A stretch of 23,980 bases of DNA from Chloroflexota bacterium. GTDB lineage: Bacteria; Chloroflexota; UBA6077. The DNA is taken from contig JAJZQR010000059.1 in NCBI GenBank assembly GCA_021806765.1, positions 1 through 23,980 on the forward strand, written 5' to 3'. This document shows, piece by piece, positions 7,782-16,072 of this stretch. The notes below the pieces were generated by a model. The model saw only the letters and a program-made list of their open reading frames with translations. It was not told the origin of the DNA and ran no database searches. A program made the position numbers and the translations under genes. Each line of letters starts with the position of its first letter. Position 1 is the stretch's first letter.

Positions 7782-8618
7782 TCATTCGCCCAGACTCCTC
7801 AGGATCCCTTTGAGCGCCCTCGCCGCCGTAGCGAAAGGACCGGGACCGCTGAAACCGGAGTTGCGTCCCGCCACCAGCTGATGCGGCTCCATGGAAAGAA
7901 ACCCTCTGAAGCCGCGGCCCCTTAGTGCTGCTAGCAGTTGCGGGATGCCGCCATCTCCTTGACCGGGCAAGCGAATGCCGCCGTCGCTGAACACCGCGTC
8001 CTTTATGTGGACATATGCAACGTCATCATGGAGGATCGGATACGCCTCTTCCATAGGGCTGATTCCCACCTGAACGAAGTTCGCGGGATCGAAGGCCAAC
8101 CGAAGGGCCGGGGAGTTCACGCCACGAACTATCTCCAGGCAGCGCGCGGGAGTCTCGCCGTAAATGTCCCTTTCGTTCTCGTGCAGCAGAATGACGCCGG
8201 CAGCCTGGGCTCGTTCGGCAAACACGGAGAGCCGATGCACCACTTCCTTCCTGTAGGACGCAACGTCGCCCTGGGGGACATAGAAGGAGAAAATGCGTAC
8301 ATAAGGGGCACCGAAGATCTGTGCCATCTGCAGGGCCTTGTCGAACTGGCCGAGATATTCCGCAAAGTCCGTGGCTAGGGGCACCTTGCCGATGGGCGAG
8401 GCTATTGCCGAAACGGCGAAGGCACGCGACCTGAGCTCCTTGAGAGCCCTCTCCACATCGTCCGCATCGAGGTCCAGCACGTTCTTGTCCCAGATGCTGC
8501 GAAGCTCCAGGTGGCGTATGCCCTCCGCTGCCAGGACATCCAGCTGCACCGACAGGTCGGGGGAAATCTCATCGCCGAACCCAGTCAGCGCGAACCCTGC
8601 TTCTGTCCCCACTCTCAT
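7782..8618 (-). CDS. Sugar phosphate isomerase/epimerase-like TIM-barrel protein
   Basis: A 278-residue cytoplasmic protein of the same TIM-barrel superfamily as the next gene, but only distantly similar. The expected metal site is intact: Glu147 in LLHENERD, Asp177 in AFDPANF, His204 in YVHIKD, and Glu244 in LSMEPH. These signatures are the classic ones for sugar isomerase/epimerases and inosose dehydratase-like enzymes. ATG at 8618 has GAGG 10 bases upstream. The gene begins 47 bases after the stop of the hydroxyacid dehydrogenase gene, which supports a single transcript. Two different isomerase-like enzymes in one operon suggest successive steps on a keto-sugar, or action on two related substrates (inference). 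Confidence 0.9.
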   Translation of the reverse strand: MRVGTEAGFALTGFGDEISPDLSVQLDVLAAEGIRHLELRSIWDKNVLDLDADDVERALKELRSRAFAVSAIASPIGKVPLATDFAEYLGQFDKALQMAQIFGAPYVRIFSFYVPQGDVASYRKEVVHRLSVFAERAQAAGVILLHENERDIYGETPARCLEIVRGVNSPALRLAFDPANFVQVGISPMEEAYPILHDDVAYVHIKDAVFSDGGIRLPGQGDGGIPQLLAALRGRGFRGFLSMEPHQLVAGRNSGFSGPGPFATAARALKGILRSLGE

Positions 8619-8665
8619 AGCATCAATTCCTCACGCGAAACGTTGTGAGACCGTTAGCGGCGCCG

Positions 8666-9601
8666 CTAGTAGCCGGCCTGCTTGTCCACCACGTTGACTA
8701 GCTGTTCCCCCATCCAATAGCGGCCCAGGTTCTGGCAAAACAGATCCACCGCGCGGTCGTTGACGCGGGTGCTGTGGCCGGAGGTGTGAGGAGTGATGAT
8801 GACGTTCTCCATGTCCCAGAGTGGGCTCTCCGCCGGCAAGGGTTCGACAGCTGCGACATCTAGGGCTGCTCCCGCGATCTGCCCTCCTTTCAGAGCCTCA
8901 ATCAGCGCTGGCTCGTGGACTATCTGCCCGCGGGCGATATTGATGAAGTAAGAAGTCGGGCGCATAGCTCGAAACTCCTCTGCGCCGAACAGACCTCGGG
9001 TCCGAGGCGTGAGGGGCAGAGTCACCACCACGAAGTCGCTTCGGCGAAGAAGGTCATGGAGTCCATCCATGGGAAGCAGTTGATCGACATGCTGAGCGGG
9101 GAGGTCGCGACGCCTGACTGCCATGGTAGTCATCGACATGGCCTTGGCCAGCCTGGCTATCTCCTCTCCCACATGCCCCATACCCACAATTCCGAGAACC
9201 TGGCCGCCCAGTTCACGAGTAAAGTCTTTCACCCAGCGGTGCTGTCGCTGGAAGCGAGATGCTCTGGGCAACTCCTTCACGATAGCCAGCATAACGCCGA
9301 TGACGTGTTCGGCAATGGGGAGTGCGTGGGCACCGGCCGCGTTGGTCAAGATGACAGGGCTGTTGACCAGCTCGGGGTAGAGCATGCGGTCGACCCCGGT
9401 GCTCATCTTGTGGATCCATCGCAGGTTGGGGCTTCGCTTGAACTGCTCAGCGTCGAAATCCCAACACAGCACTACCTCTGCCTGGGACAGCTGAGGGTCG
9501 GTTAGCTCCTTCTGGCTGGCGATGGCGACGATCTCCAATGGTACGCCCGCCGCCTGTAGCTTCGACAGGAGAGAGTCCTTGATGTTGAAGGCGATCACCA
9601 C
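8666..9601 (-). CDS. D-2-hydroxyacid dehydrogenase family protein
   Basis: A 311-residue NAD(P)-dependent oxidoreductase of the D-isomer-specific 2-hydroxyacid dehydrogenase family (numbering from GTG at 9601). The Rossmann motif GMGHVG is at 140-145. The catalytic Arg (NIARGQ, Arg224), Glu (AAVEPLP, Glu253) and His (ITPHTSG, His272) are present, so the enzyme should be active, interconverting a 2-keto acid and a D-2-hydroxy acid. GTG at 9601 is chosen because the protein then starts just before the first beta strand (VIAFN). A TTG at 9697 would add 32 residues of uncharacteristic sequence; a TTG at 9649 preceded by GGGGG is another option. In this operon it may reduce or oxidise an aldonic or keto-acid intermediate (inference). 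Confidence 0.9.
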   Translation of the reverse strand: MVIAFNIKDSLLSKLQAAGVPLEIVAIASQKELTDPQLSQAEVVLCWDFDAEQFKRSPNLRWIHKMSTGVDRMLYPELVNSPVILTNAAGAHALPIAEHVIGVMLAIVKELPRASRFQRQHRWVKDFTRELGGQVLGIVGMGHVGEEIARLAKAMSMTTMAVRRRDLPAQHVDQLLPMDGLHDLLRRSDFVVVTLPLTPRTRGLFGAEEFRAMRPTSYFINIARGQIVHEPALIEALKGGQIAGAALDVAAVEPLPAESPLWDMENVIITPHTSGHSTRVNDRAVDLFCQNLGRYWMGEQLVNVVDKQAGY

Positions 9602-9708
9602 CTTGACCGGACTTCGGTCCCCACGTTGAATGTCGTTAGTCGTGCTCAACAGTTGCCCCCACTCGCTCGCCTGGGCGAGCCTGTTCCAATAGATCAAGGA
9701 TCAGATGG

Positions 9709-10737
9709 TTAGCTCAAGGGAAGAAGAATCCTCTCGCCTTGCTCGGCGGACCTGTATATGGCCTCGATTATCTCAAGGGCCCTGCGCCCCTCGCTCCCAT
9801 CCACCGTTGCCGACCGCCCCTGCTGAAGCGCCTGGTAGAAGTCGCGGAACTGAGCTGTGTGGCCCACCGAGGAGATACTGGCCGGGTCGTGGGCATACCC
9901 TTCTTCCACAGGGACGCCTTCCACGGTCGGCGTCTCCCCGTGGATGTACCATTCCAGTTGATTCTTACCCTCATTGAGGATGACGGAGCCCTTCTCTCCA
10001 TGGATCTCGATCCGTTCGGGGAAGCCAGGGTAGGCCGCAGTCGTGCCTTCTATGACGCCGAGGGCCCCGTTTTCGAAACCGAGAAGGGCGAGACCGACGT
10101 CTTCAGTCTCGATGTCGTGGGCAACCGCAGCAGTGCGCCCCACAACGTCGGACACAGGTCCCATCAACCACTGGAGAAGATCGATGGAGTGGATGGCCTG
10201 GTTCATCAGGGTCCCACCCCCCTCTTTGTCGCGAGTCGCTCGCCAGCCACCGGCCCGGTAGTACTCCTCCGACCGATACCACTTGACATAGGCGTCACCC
10301 AGGTACAGCTTTCCTAGGCGACCCTCCTGCAGCAACGACTTCACTCTCTGAGGCAGGGGCAAGAATCGATGCTGGAAGACGGCGGACAGGGCGACTCTGG
10401 CCCGCCGGCAGTTGGCGATCATGGCGTCCGCCTCGGCCAGGGTGCGGGCCATAGGCTTCTCGACCAGGACATGCTTCCCGGCCGCCGCGCAGAGACTCGC
10501 CTGTCTCTCATGCAGAAAAGGAGGTGTGCACAGATGCACAACGTCTACCGCCGGATCCTGAAGGGCTTCCTCGAGGTTAGTGTAGGAGCTAAGCGCGCCC
10601 CACTTCTCGGTGAACTGCCCGACCTGTTCCGGGCTAACATCCACCACGGCAGCCAGTCGAACAGCCTCGACGTCCTTCAACGCCCTGGCGTGAATTCCTC
10701 CGGCTACACCTGTTCCGACGATGCAGACTCCGAGCAC
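9709..10737 (-). CDS. Gfo/Idh/MocA family oxidoreductase
   Basis: A 342-residue NAD(P)-dependent dehydrogenase. The N-terminal Rossmann fold opens with CIVGTGVAGG; the family signature EKP is at 93-95, with Lys94 the catalytic lysine, and GGGTLMNQAIHSID (173-186) gives the substrate-side Asn and His. The family oxidises or reduces hydroxyls on sugars, cyclitols and glycosides, often as the first step of inositol-type or 3-keto-glycoside routes. GTG at 10737 has GGAGGGG just upstream (spacing short, about 3-5 bases). It is the first gene of the minus operon; a promoter at 10997-11025 would give a leader of roughly 250 bases that carries an operator-like site. A second, different Gfo/Idh gene lies in the plus-strand half of the cluster. 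Confidence 0.93.
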   Translation of the reverse strand: MLGVCIVGTGVAGGIHARALKDVEAVRLAAVVDVSPEQVGQFTEKWGALSSYTNLEEALQDPAVDVVHLCTPPFLHERQASLCAAAGKHVLVEKPMARTLAEADAMIANCRRARVALSAVFQHRFLPLPQRVKSLLQEGRLGKLYLGDAYVKWYRSEEYYRAGGWRATRDKEGGGTLMNQAIHSIDLLQWLMGPVSDVVGRTAAVAHDIETEDVGLALLGFENGALGVIEGTTAAYPGFPERIEIHGEKGSVILNEGKNQLEWYIHGETPTVEGVPVEEGYAHDPASISSVGHTAQFRDFYQALQQGRSATVDGSEGRRALEIIEAIYRSAEQGERILLPLS

Positions 10738-10848
10738 GGTCCCCTCCAGCGGTCAGATTTGTTGCGGCCCCGATGGTTCGAGCTCAAGGTCGATATGGCG
10801 TCGCCCCACAGTCGCCTGTCGGCGAGGGCCACGCCGGGCGTCGCTGCC

Positions 10849-10872
10849 TAGAACGCTCACGGGACCGGTCAC
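10849..10872. promoter_or_regulatory. Operator-like site C (putative LacI-family site) in the minus operon leader
   Basis: TAGAACGCTCAC (10849-10860) is followed by GGGACCGGTCAC (10861-10872). The second half matches the 12-bp unit seen at the two plus-strand promoters, and the segment CGCTCACGGGACYGGTCAC is shared over 19 bases with the site at 16103-16132. It lies about 110-130 bases downstream of the predicted minus-strand start of transcription. Confidence 0.55.
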
Positions 10873-10940
10873 CCCGCGTCATGCGCCGGCCCCTTTCGCA
10901 ATCCCTTGGAATGCCGTCGAAGACGCGGGAGAGGAGGATC

Positions 10941-10969
10941 AGGCGACCGGAGGCCCCGGGTGGTCGCCT
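10941..10969. repeat. Inverted repeat in the minus operon leader
   Basis: AGGCGACC (10941-10948) and GGTCGCCT (10962-10969) form a perfect 8-bp inverted repeat with a 13-base GC-rich loop. It lies between the predicted minus-strand promoter and the first gene, so it could be an RNA hairpin in the leader or a protein-binding site. Its role is unknown. Confidence 0.35.
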
Positions 10970-10996
10970 ATGCTGTCACCTTACCCCTGCCGCGGG

Positions 10997-11025
10997 ATTA
11001 TAGCCCTACAAAGCCGACGCATCAA
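10997..11025 (-). promoter_or_regulatory. Putative promoter of the minus-strand catabolic operon
   Basis: On the minus strand a -35 TTGATG (11025-11020) and a consensus -10 TATAAT (11002-10997) are separated by exactly 17 bp. Transcription would start near 10990 and run into the Gfo/Idh gene at 10737. Confidence 0.6.
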
Positions 11026-11101
11026 CCGCGCCTCGGCAACCAGTGGCGGCTCCACCCGGTCGTGGAGGCCGCGGCGCTGTCAGCAGCCGAAGAGGGAACG
11101 C

Positions 11102-11130
11102 TTGACAAGGGCATTGTCCGGTGGTATTGT
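11102..11130 (+). promoter_or_regulatory. Strong sigma-70-type promoter of the solute-binding protein gene
   Basis: A consensus -35 TTGACA (11102-11107) and a -10 TATTGT (11125-11130) are spaced 17 bp apart. The operator-like site starts two bases after the -10, covering the start of transcription, which is the classic position for a repressor. Confidence 0.75.
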
Positions 11131-11131
11131 C

Positions 11132-11149
11132 GGCACCGGTCACGGTACC
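11132..11149. promoter_or_regulatory. Operator-like site A at the binding-protein promoter
   Basis: GGCACCGGTCAC followed by GGTACC. It can be read as an 18-bp inverted repeat, GGCACCG-N4-CGGTACC (6 of 7 positions paired), or as one and a half copies of a 12-bp direct unit shared with the sites at 10849 and 16103. The ACCGGT core with a central CpG is typical of LacI-family operators, and a LacI-family gene lies in the same cluster. Confidence 0.65.
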
Positions 11150-11269
11150 GATCTCCTCAGCAATTACCCCCTGTGCCGGCAAGCCGCGGGTTGAGTGGCT
11201 GCCCCACTCATCACTGTCTTGCCCGCGTGGAACCGTTCGGCAATGAGATTTGGCGAAGGAGAGGAAGTA

Positions 11270-13420
11270 ATGTCGCAACGGAAGATCTTAGGGAGACGCG
11301 AGTTCCTGCGATTGTCGGCGTTTGCTACTGGCGCGGCCCTCTTGACTGCGTGCGGGGCGCCGCAGACCCCCACCCCGTCGTCCGGGGGGGCCACGGCGGT
11401 GCCTGGGGCGACAGCAGTGCCTGGCGGCGCCGCGACCCCGCAGGCCGCTTCCGGTGGTGCGGCAGCACCAAAGATTGGCAGCAATCTGGTCGGCAAGTTC
11501 GGCGGCCCCACTTTGATCCTCGATCCAACGAAGTTCCCCAAGAAGTACGCCGAGGCTCCGATGTTGGCCGAGTTGGTCAAGGCCGGCAAGTTGCCGCCGG
11601 TCGACCAGCGCCTGCCCGAGGAGCCGCTGGTCTTCCAGCCGTACGAGAGCATCGGCAAGTACGGTGGCTCGATGCGCAGGGCGTTCTCCGGTCCCAACGA
11701 TCAGTGGTGTTCGCGGCGGGTAAGCGGGTCCGACACCTTCCTGTGGATGAACTACGACGCGACCAAGACCGTGCCCAACCTCGCCAAGAGTTGGGACGTC
11801 TCCCAGGACGGCAAGCAGGTAACCCTCCATCTCCGCAAAGGGTTGCGCTGGAGCGACGGCCAGCCCTTCACAGCCGACGACGTCATGTTCTGGTTCGAAG
11901 ACATGTACTCCAACAAGGAGTACAACCCCACGCGATCGGCGGACATGACGATCAACGGCAAACCCGTGACGGTGGAGAAGGTCGACGACTACACGGTCAG
12001 GTTCAACGCCCCGGATCCCTACTTCTCGCTGGTCACCCTGCTAGGGGGTAACGGTGCCGCCACCGGTGGGCAAACGCTGCGGGGGATCGAGCCAGGGGGC
12101 GGCGGGTATGCCCCCAAGCACTATCTGAAGCAGTTCCACCCTAAGTACACCCCCAAGGAACAGCTGGACAAGACGCTCAAGGATGCGAAATACGATAACT
12201 GGGTGAAGATGTTCCGGGACAGGGCCACCGACAATCTGAACCCTGACCTGCCCGTCCTCACTCCGTGGAAGACGGTGACCCCGATAAACACCCCGCAGTG
12301 GGTGTTGGAGCGCAATCCCTACTGCTGGTTCGTGGACAGCCAGGGGAACCAGTTGCCTTACATCGACAAGCTGGTCCTGAACATCGCGGAGAACATGGAG
12401 GTGCTCAACCTCCGGGCTATCGCCGGCGAGCTCGACTTCCAGGCCAGGAGCGTCGACCTGAGCAAGCTGCCGGTTCTACTGGAGAATCAGGCGAAGGGCG
12501 ACTACAAGGTCTCTCTTCACCCGGCTGACGTAGGAACGGATGCCGGCCTTTCCTTCAACCTGGCCTACGACAAGGACGCTGAGATCGCCAAGTGGTTCGG
12601 CAACGTCGATTTCCGACGGGCGCTGTCGCTGGGCATCGACCGAGACCAGCTCAACGAGACCTTCTGGCTTGGCACGGGCACGCCGGGCTCCGTCGCTCCA
12701 GCGGAGACCAGCATTTACAGCCCGGGCCCGGAGTACCGCACCAAGTGGCACACCCTCGACGTCAAGCAGGCCAACGACCTGCTGGACAAGATCGGCCTGG
12801 ACAAGAAGGACTCCGACGGATTCAGGCTGCGCACCGACGGGAAGGGGAAGCTGCGTGTTGAGCTGATGACGTACGGTGGACAATTCATGAACTTCACCGC
12901 GATCGGCGAGATGATTGTCCAGATGCTCAAGAAGATCGGCATCGAGATGTACGTCCAGGAGGTGGACCGCAACCTGGGCATCACCCGCATCACGGCCAAC
13001 GAGCACCAGCTCTTCATGTGGACCGACGACGACGGGCCCGATCTCCTCGCCAGCGTCGGAAAGACACTCCCAGTCCGACCGGGTGGTTGGTGTTTCCACG
13101 GCAACCCGTACGCGAAGTGGTATGCGTCGGGAGGCAAGCAGGGCACAGCGCCCAAGGACCAGGCTCTCCTCGATGCGATGGAGAAGCTGCGCACGATGCC
13201 CGGAGTGCCGGACGACCAGCGCATCAAGTTGGTGAAGGAGATCTGGGCCACCGCCGTCGATCAGGTGTGGACAGCGGGCACTGTTGGACTCTCTCCTGCC
13301 ACGGGCGGTGTGCTTGTCGCCAAGAACAAACTCGGCAACGTGGCACCAAGAACGCCCTGTGGCGCGCTCTACAGGAGCCCCCTACTGATGCAGCCGGCAA
13401 CCATCTACTGGAAGTCGTAG
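11270..13420 (+). CDS. ABC transporter substrate-binding lipoprotein, family 5 (SBP_bac_5)
   Basis: A 716-residue extracytoplasmic binding protein. The N-terminus has a Tat-type twin Arg (Arg9-Arg10, RREFLR), a short hydrophobic stretch and the lipobox LTAC with Cys28, so a lipid-anchored, Tat-exported protein is expected. Residues about 30-65 are an Ala/Pro/Thr/Gly linker with the hexapeptide GATAVP repeated. The mature part has family-5 landmarks such as LAKSWDVSQDGKQVTLHLRKGLRWSDGQPFTADDVMFWFEDM and DFRRALSLGIDRDQLNE. It is longer than most peptide-binding DppA/OppA proteins; long members in Chloroflexota and Thermotogota often bind oligosaccharides. ATG at 11270 follows GGAGAGGAAGTA; the longer frame from 11195 overlaps the leader. 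It is expressed from its own promoter and operator, 9 kb from the matching permease and ATPase genes. A 36-bp hairpin follows. Confidence 0.93.
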   Translation: MSQRKILGRREFLRLSAFATGAALLTACGAPQTPTPSSGGATAVPGATAVPGGAATPQAASGGAAAPKIGSNLVGKFGGPTLILDPTKFPKKYAEAPMLAELVKAGKLPPVDQRLPEEPLVFQPYESIGKYGGSMRRAFSGPNDQWCSRRVSGSDTFLWMNYDATKTVPNLAKSWDVSQDGKQVTLHLRKGLRWSDGQPFTADDVMFWFEDMYSNKEYNPTRSADMTINGKPVTVEKVDDYTVRFNAPDPYFSLVTLLGGNGAATGGQTLRGIEPGGGGYAPKHYLKQFHPKYTPKEQLDKTLKDAKYDNWVKMFRDRATDNLNPDLPVLTPWKTVTPINTPQWVLERNPYCWFVDSQGNQLPYIDKLVLNIAENMEVLNLRAIAGELDFQARSVDLSKLPVLLENQAKGDYKVSLHPADVGTDAGLSFNLAYDKDAEIAKWFGNVDFRRALSLGIDRDQLNETFWLGTGTPGSVAPAETSIYSPGPEYRTKWHTLDVKQANDLLDKIGLDKKDSDGFRLRTDGKGKLRVELMTYGGQFMNFTAIGEMIVQMLKKIGIEMYVQEVDRNLGITRITANEHQLFMWTDDDGPDLLASVGKTLPVRPGGWCFHGNPYAKWYASGGKQGTAPKDQALLDAMEKLRTMPGVPDDQRIKLVKEIWATAVDQVWTAGTVGLSPATGGVLVAKNKLGNVAPRTPCGALYRSPLLMQPATIYWKS

Positions 13421-13438
13421 CTCCGATTTTGCCGGTCT

Positions 13439-13474
13439 CAGCACCGCCCGTGACCTCGGTCACGGGCGGTGCTG
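13439..13474 (+). terminator. Perfect 36-bp hairpin after the binding-protein gene
   Basis: CAGCACCGCCCGTGACC and GGTCACGGGCGGTGCTG are perfect inverted copies (17 bp each) with a 2-base centre, 18 bases after the stop codon. No U-tract follows. It may cap the abundant binding-protein transcript at its 3' end while letting some polymerase continue into the URO-D gene. The inner part, CCGTGACC...GGTCACGG, also repeats the operator core of sites A and B. Confidence 0.65.
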
Positions 13475-13624
13475 CCTACCGCGCGTTGACGGAAGATCCT
13501 CGACGGTGCTGGCTTCGTCATCCAGCACTGAGTCACCGTCCAACTTCGCGCGCATGAGTCCAGCGGGGTCCATCCAATCCCTGTGAACTTGTGCTCGCTC
13601 ATTTCGTATGGAGAACGTAGACTC

Positions 13625-14692
13625 ATGGTCAGCAGACTGGAGCTAATCCAGGCAACCCTCAGGCACGAGGCGACCGACGAGGTGCCGATGGCCGAGAACT
13701 TCGGCGACTCTAACTCGCAGGCCAAGCACCTGGGGGCGGTGAGCGACATCTCCGACCGCCGGGAAAGGGCCCTCTACGTGGCAAAGCAGACGGGGGCATG
13801 CATGATCCGGGTCGCCGACACAGAGTTCAAGTACGAGATTGGCACCCACGGCCCCGGCTGGTACACCGCCGAGTTCGAGACGGGGTCGCGTTGGGTAATG
13901 CACCTGCGGCCGACCTGGTGGCGCGAGTACGAGGGGCACACGATGGTGGACTCGGAGGACCTTAGCCTGATGCGGATGCCGAACCCCGAGGACCCCGATC
14001 GGTACGCCGGGGTGGCGGAGATGGCGAAGTTCTTCGAGGGCAAAGGCTATGTGCCGGTTGGCAGACTCCTCGGCTTCTTCTCGGGGGTATGGTACTACTT
14101 TCGACCCTTCGACACCTTTCTGTTAGACCTGGTGGAGAAGAAGGACTTCGCCCATGCGATGGTGGATCGGATGGGGGAGTACAACCTGCGGGCGGCTGAG
14201 CAGCTGCTGCGGCGGGGAGTGCGCTGCATCAATTTCCCGGACGACCTGGGCTACAACAACGGCACCTTCTTTTCGCCATCGATACTGCGGGAATTCTTCC
14301 TGCCCTGGTACAAGCGGCTGGCCGACCTGACCCACTCCTATGGAGGGTTCGTCAACATGCACTCCCACGGTAACCTGATGGCTATAGTGGGAGATCTGGT
14401 CGACACGGGCATAGACATGCTCAACCCCATCGGGCCGGGCGACAACATGGATCTTGGCGCGATCAAAGCGAAGTATGGGAGCCGGATCACCATGGTAGGG
14501 GGATTGAGCAAGCGGATCGGGATGATGACCATCCCCGAGATAGAGGAGCACGTACGGCAGGTGGTCGAGGTGGGCCGGCAGGGCGGAGGCTACGTCGTAC
14601 AATCGGAGGGAGGCATCCCCGAGAACATGACCACGGAGTGCTACGAGGCCTATATGGCAGCACTGAGGCGCCACTGCAGGGCCACCTGGTAG
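13625..14692 (+). CDS. Uroporphyrinogen decarboxylase (URO-D) superfamily protein
   Basis: A 355-residue TIM-barrel protein. The C-terminal half follows the URO-D/corrinoid methyltransferase pattern: MHSHGNLMAIVGDLVDTGIDMLNPIGP, then YGSRITMVGG, then a GGGYVVQSEGGIPEN segment. The true heme-pathway signature near the N-terminus is absent, so this is not HemE. In methyltransferase relatives the zinc site uses a Cys in HSCG and a later Cys; here these positions read His248 (H246-S-H248-G) and about Glu328. It may therefore bind a different metal or work without one. Such proteins are common beside sugar catabolism genes, but their reaction is not known to me. ATG at 13625 has GGAG 11 bases upstream; ten upstream residues of the longer frame look non-coding. 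No separate promoter is evident, so read-through from the binding-protein gene is likely. Confidence 0.85.
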   Translation: MVSRLELIQATLRHEATDEVPMAENFGDSNSQAKHLGAVSDISDRRERALYVAKQTGACMIRVADTEFKYEIGTHGPGWYTAEFETGSRWVMHLRPTWWREYEGHTMVDSEDLSLMRMPNPEDPDRYAGVAEMAKFFEGKGYVPVGRLLGFFSGVWYYFRPFDTFLLDLVEKKDFAHAMVDRMGEYNLRAAEQLLRRGVRCINFPDDLGYNNGTFFSPSILREFFLPWYKRLADLTHSYGGFVNMHSHGNLMAIVGDLVDTGIDMLNPIGPGDNMDLGAIKAKYGSRITMVGGLSKRIGMMTIPEIEEHVRQVVEVGRQGGGYVVQSEGGIPENMTTECYEAYMAALRRHCRATW

Positions 14693-14903
14693 AGGCCGCG
14701 AAAGGGCTAGGGGGTTCGAAGGTCCTACCACCATCGGCGTCGACTTCTTGAACCCATGGGCCTGGCGAGATATCCTTGTCCCGATCAGTTTCGGACCAGC
14801 AACTGGGGGAGGTTGAGGGCAAACCCGTTGGAATGAGAGCAACGGATGACACGCAGAGGCTGACCTCATCATGAGAGGCCCGCGTGGAGGAGAGGGGTAG
14901 GCT

Positions 14904-15977
14904 GTGGAGAGAAGGTGCACGATCGCGGACGTGGCAAGAGCGGCCGGAGTGTCCAAGCAGACGGTTTCTCGTGTGCTGAACAATAAGGGCGAGCTGTCAG
15001 CTGCGACGAGGGAACGGATCCTGGCGGTGATCAAGGAACTCGGCTTTCAACCCAACGCTGCCGCTCGAAGCCTGCTCACCGGCAGAAGTTACACCATCGG
15101 CCTGGTGGTCCCAGACATCGGCAATCCGTTCTTCGTCGATATCGCCGGAGGGGTGCGCGATGCCGCTCGCGAACAGGGTTATCACGTTCTTCTGTACGAC
15201 ACAGGCGACTCCCCGGAAGTAGAAGCTCAGTCGATACAGCTGCTGCACGAGCGACGGGCCGATGGACTGATCATCTGCAGCTCGCGCTTGTCGGACGAGC
15301 GCCTGGCGTCGTTGCTCATGGGGGTAGGCCCTGTGGTGCTGGTCAACCGCTGGGTGAAGGCGGTGGACGTCCCTCAGATCGGGGCCGACTACGTCAAAGG
15401 CGCCTGGCTGGCCACCAACCATCTCCTCGAGTTGGGCCATCGCAGGATCGCTGCTATCACGCTGAAAGTGGAGACGCCCAACTCGCGGGCCAAGTTCGAG
15501 GGGTATCGAAAGGCGATGGAGGAAGCGGGGCTAGGGGTTGACCCCGACCTCATTGCCTACTCCAGATCGAGCCTGCAAGGAGGAGTGGAGGCGGGAAACG
15601 ACTTGCTCGGACGGCCGCAGAGGCCGACGGCGATAGTGGCATACAGCGATCCAGTGGGGATCGGTGCTATGCACGCCTGTCGCCACTGGGGGATGTCGGT
15701 GCCGGAGAACATGGCCGTGATAGGCTTTGGCGGCAACGAGATCTCCACCGTCGTCAACCCGCCCTTGTCCACGGTGTTCATACGCAACTTTGAGATGGGC
15801 CGTCGGGCGGTGGAGCTTCTGCTGGAGAGGGTTGCGGATAGCAGAAGTCCTCAGGTGGTGGAAGAGACAGAGGCGCACCTCGTCATCAGGGCATCCACCA
15901 CCATGGGTGCGGACCCACTGGACGACCATCGTGTACACGCCGCCCTGTCGGCCTCAAGGGCAGGTAGCGGTCAGTAG
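14904..15977 (+). CDS. LacI family transcriptional regulator
   Basis: A 357-residue repressor-type protein. The N-terminal helix-turn-helix is canonical (TIADVARAAGVSKQTVSRVLN, residues 7-27), followed by the hinge helix NAAARSLLTGRS with the Leu that inserts into a central CpG step in relatives. The rest is a periplasmic-binding-protein-like sensor domain (TIGLVVPDIGNPFF, RRADGLIICSS, LGHRRIAAITL, VIGFGGNEIS). GTG at 14904 has AGAGGGG about 7 bases upstream. Family members bind sugars or sugar phosphates and repress nearby catabolic genes. Three operator-like sites with ACCGGT-type cores in this window are the likely targets (inference). A 211-base gap precedes it, in which I see no clear promoter, only an 11-base palindrome CTCATCATGAG (14865-14875). 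Confidence 0.95.
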   Translation: MERRCTIADVARAAGVSKQTVSRVLNNKGELSAATRERILAVIKELGFQPNAAARSLLTGRSYTIGLVVPDIGNPFFVDIAGGVRDAAREQGYHVLLYDTGDSPEVEAQSIQLLHERRADGLIICSSRLSDERLASLLMGVGPVVLVNRWVKAVDVPQIGADYVKGAWLATNHLLELGHRRIAAITLKVETPNSRAKFEGYRKAMEEAGLGVDPDLIAYSRSSLQGGVEAGNDLLGRPQRPTAIVAYSDPVGIGAMHACRHWGMSVPENMAVIGFGGNEISTVVNPPLSTVFIRNFEMGRRAVELLLERVADSRSPQVVEETEAHLVIRASTTMGADPLDDHRVHAALSASRAGSGQ

Positions 15978-16072
15978 CTTTCACCGACCGGATGGCAGGA
16001 GCCGCGGAAGGGACAATCCCCTGATTAACCACCCGAGCCACCTCTTCTGAGCAGCTAGATCGCAGGTAAGCC

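Larger units (their letters stand above)
10738..11269. other. Divergent regulatory region between the minus operon and the binding-protein gene
   Basis: This 532-bp region contains no credible gene. It holds, from left to right, an operator-like site (10849-10872), an inverted repeat (10941-10969), a minus-strand promoter (10997-11025), and a plus-strand promoter followed by a second operator-like site (11102-11149). The rest shows nothing I can name. Confidence 0.7.

Noticed and set aside
14711..14745. GGGGGTTCGAAGGTCC followed by TACCACCA, resembling the 3' end of a tRNA
   Set aside because: The T-arm does not pair fully (a G-G mismatch and two G-U pairs), and no acceptor, D or anticodon arms can be found upstream, where the URO-D gene ends.
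14865..14875. Palindrome CTCATCATGAG before the LacI gene as an autoregulatory site
   Set aside because: It does not resemble the three operator-like sites, and no promoter is visible next to it.
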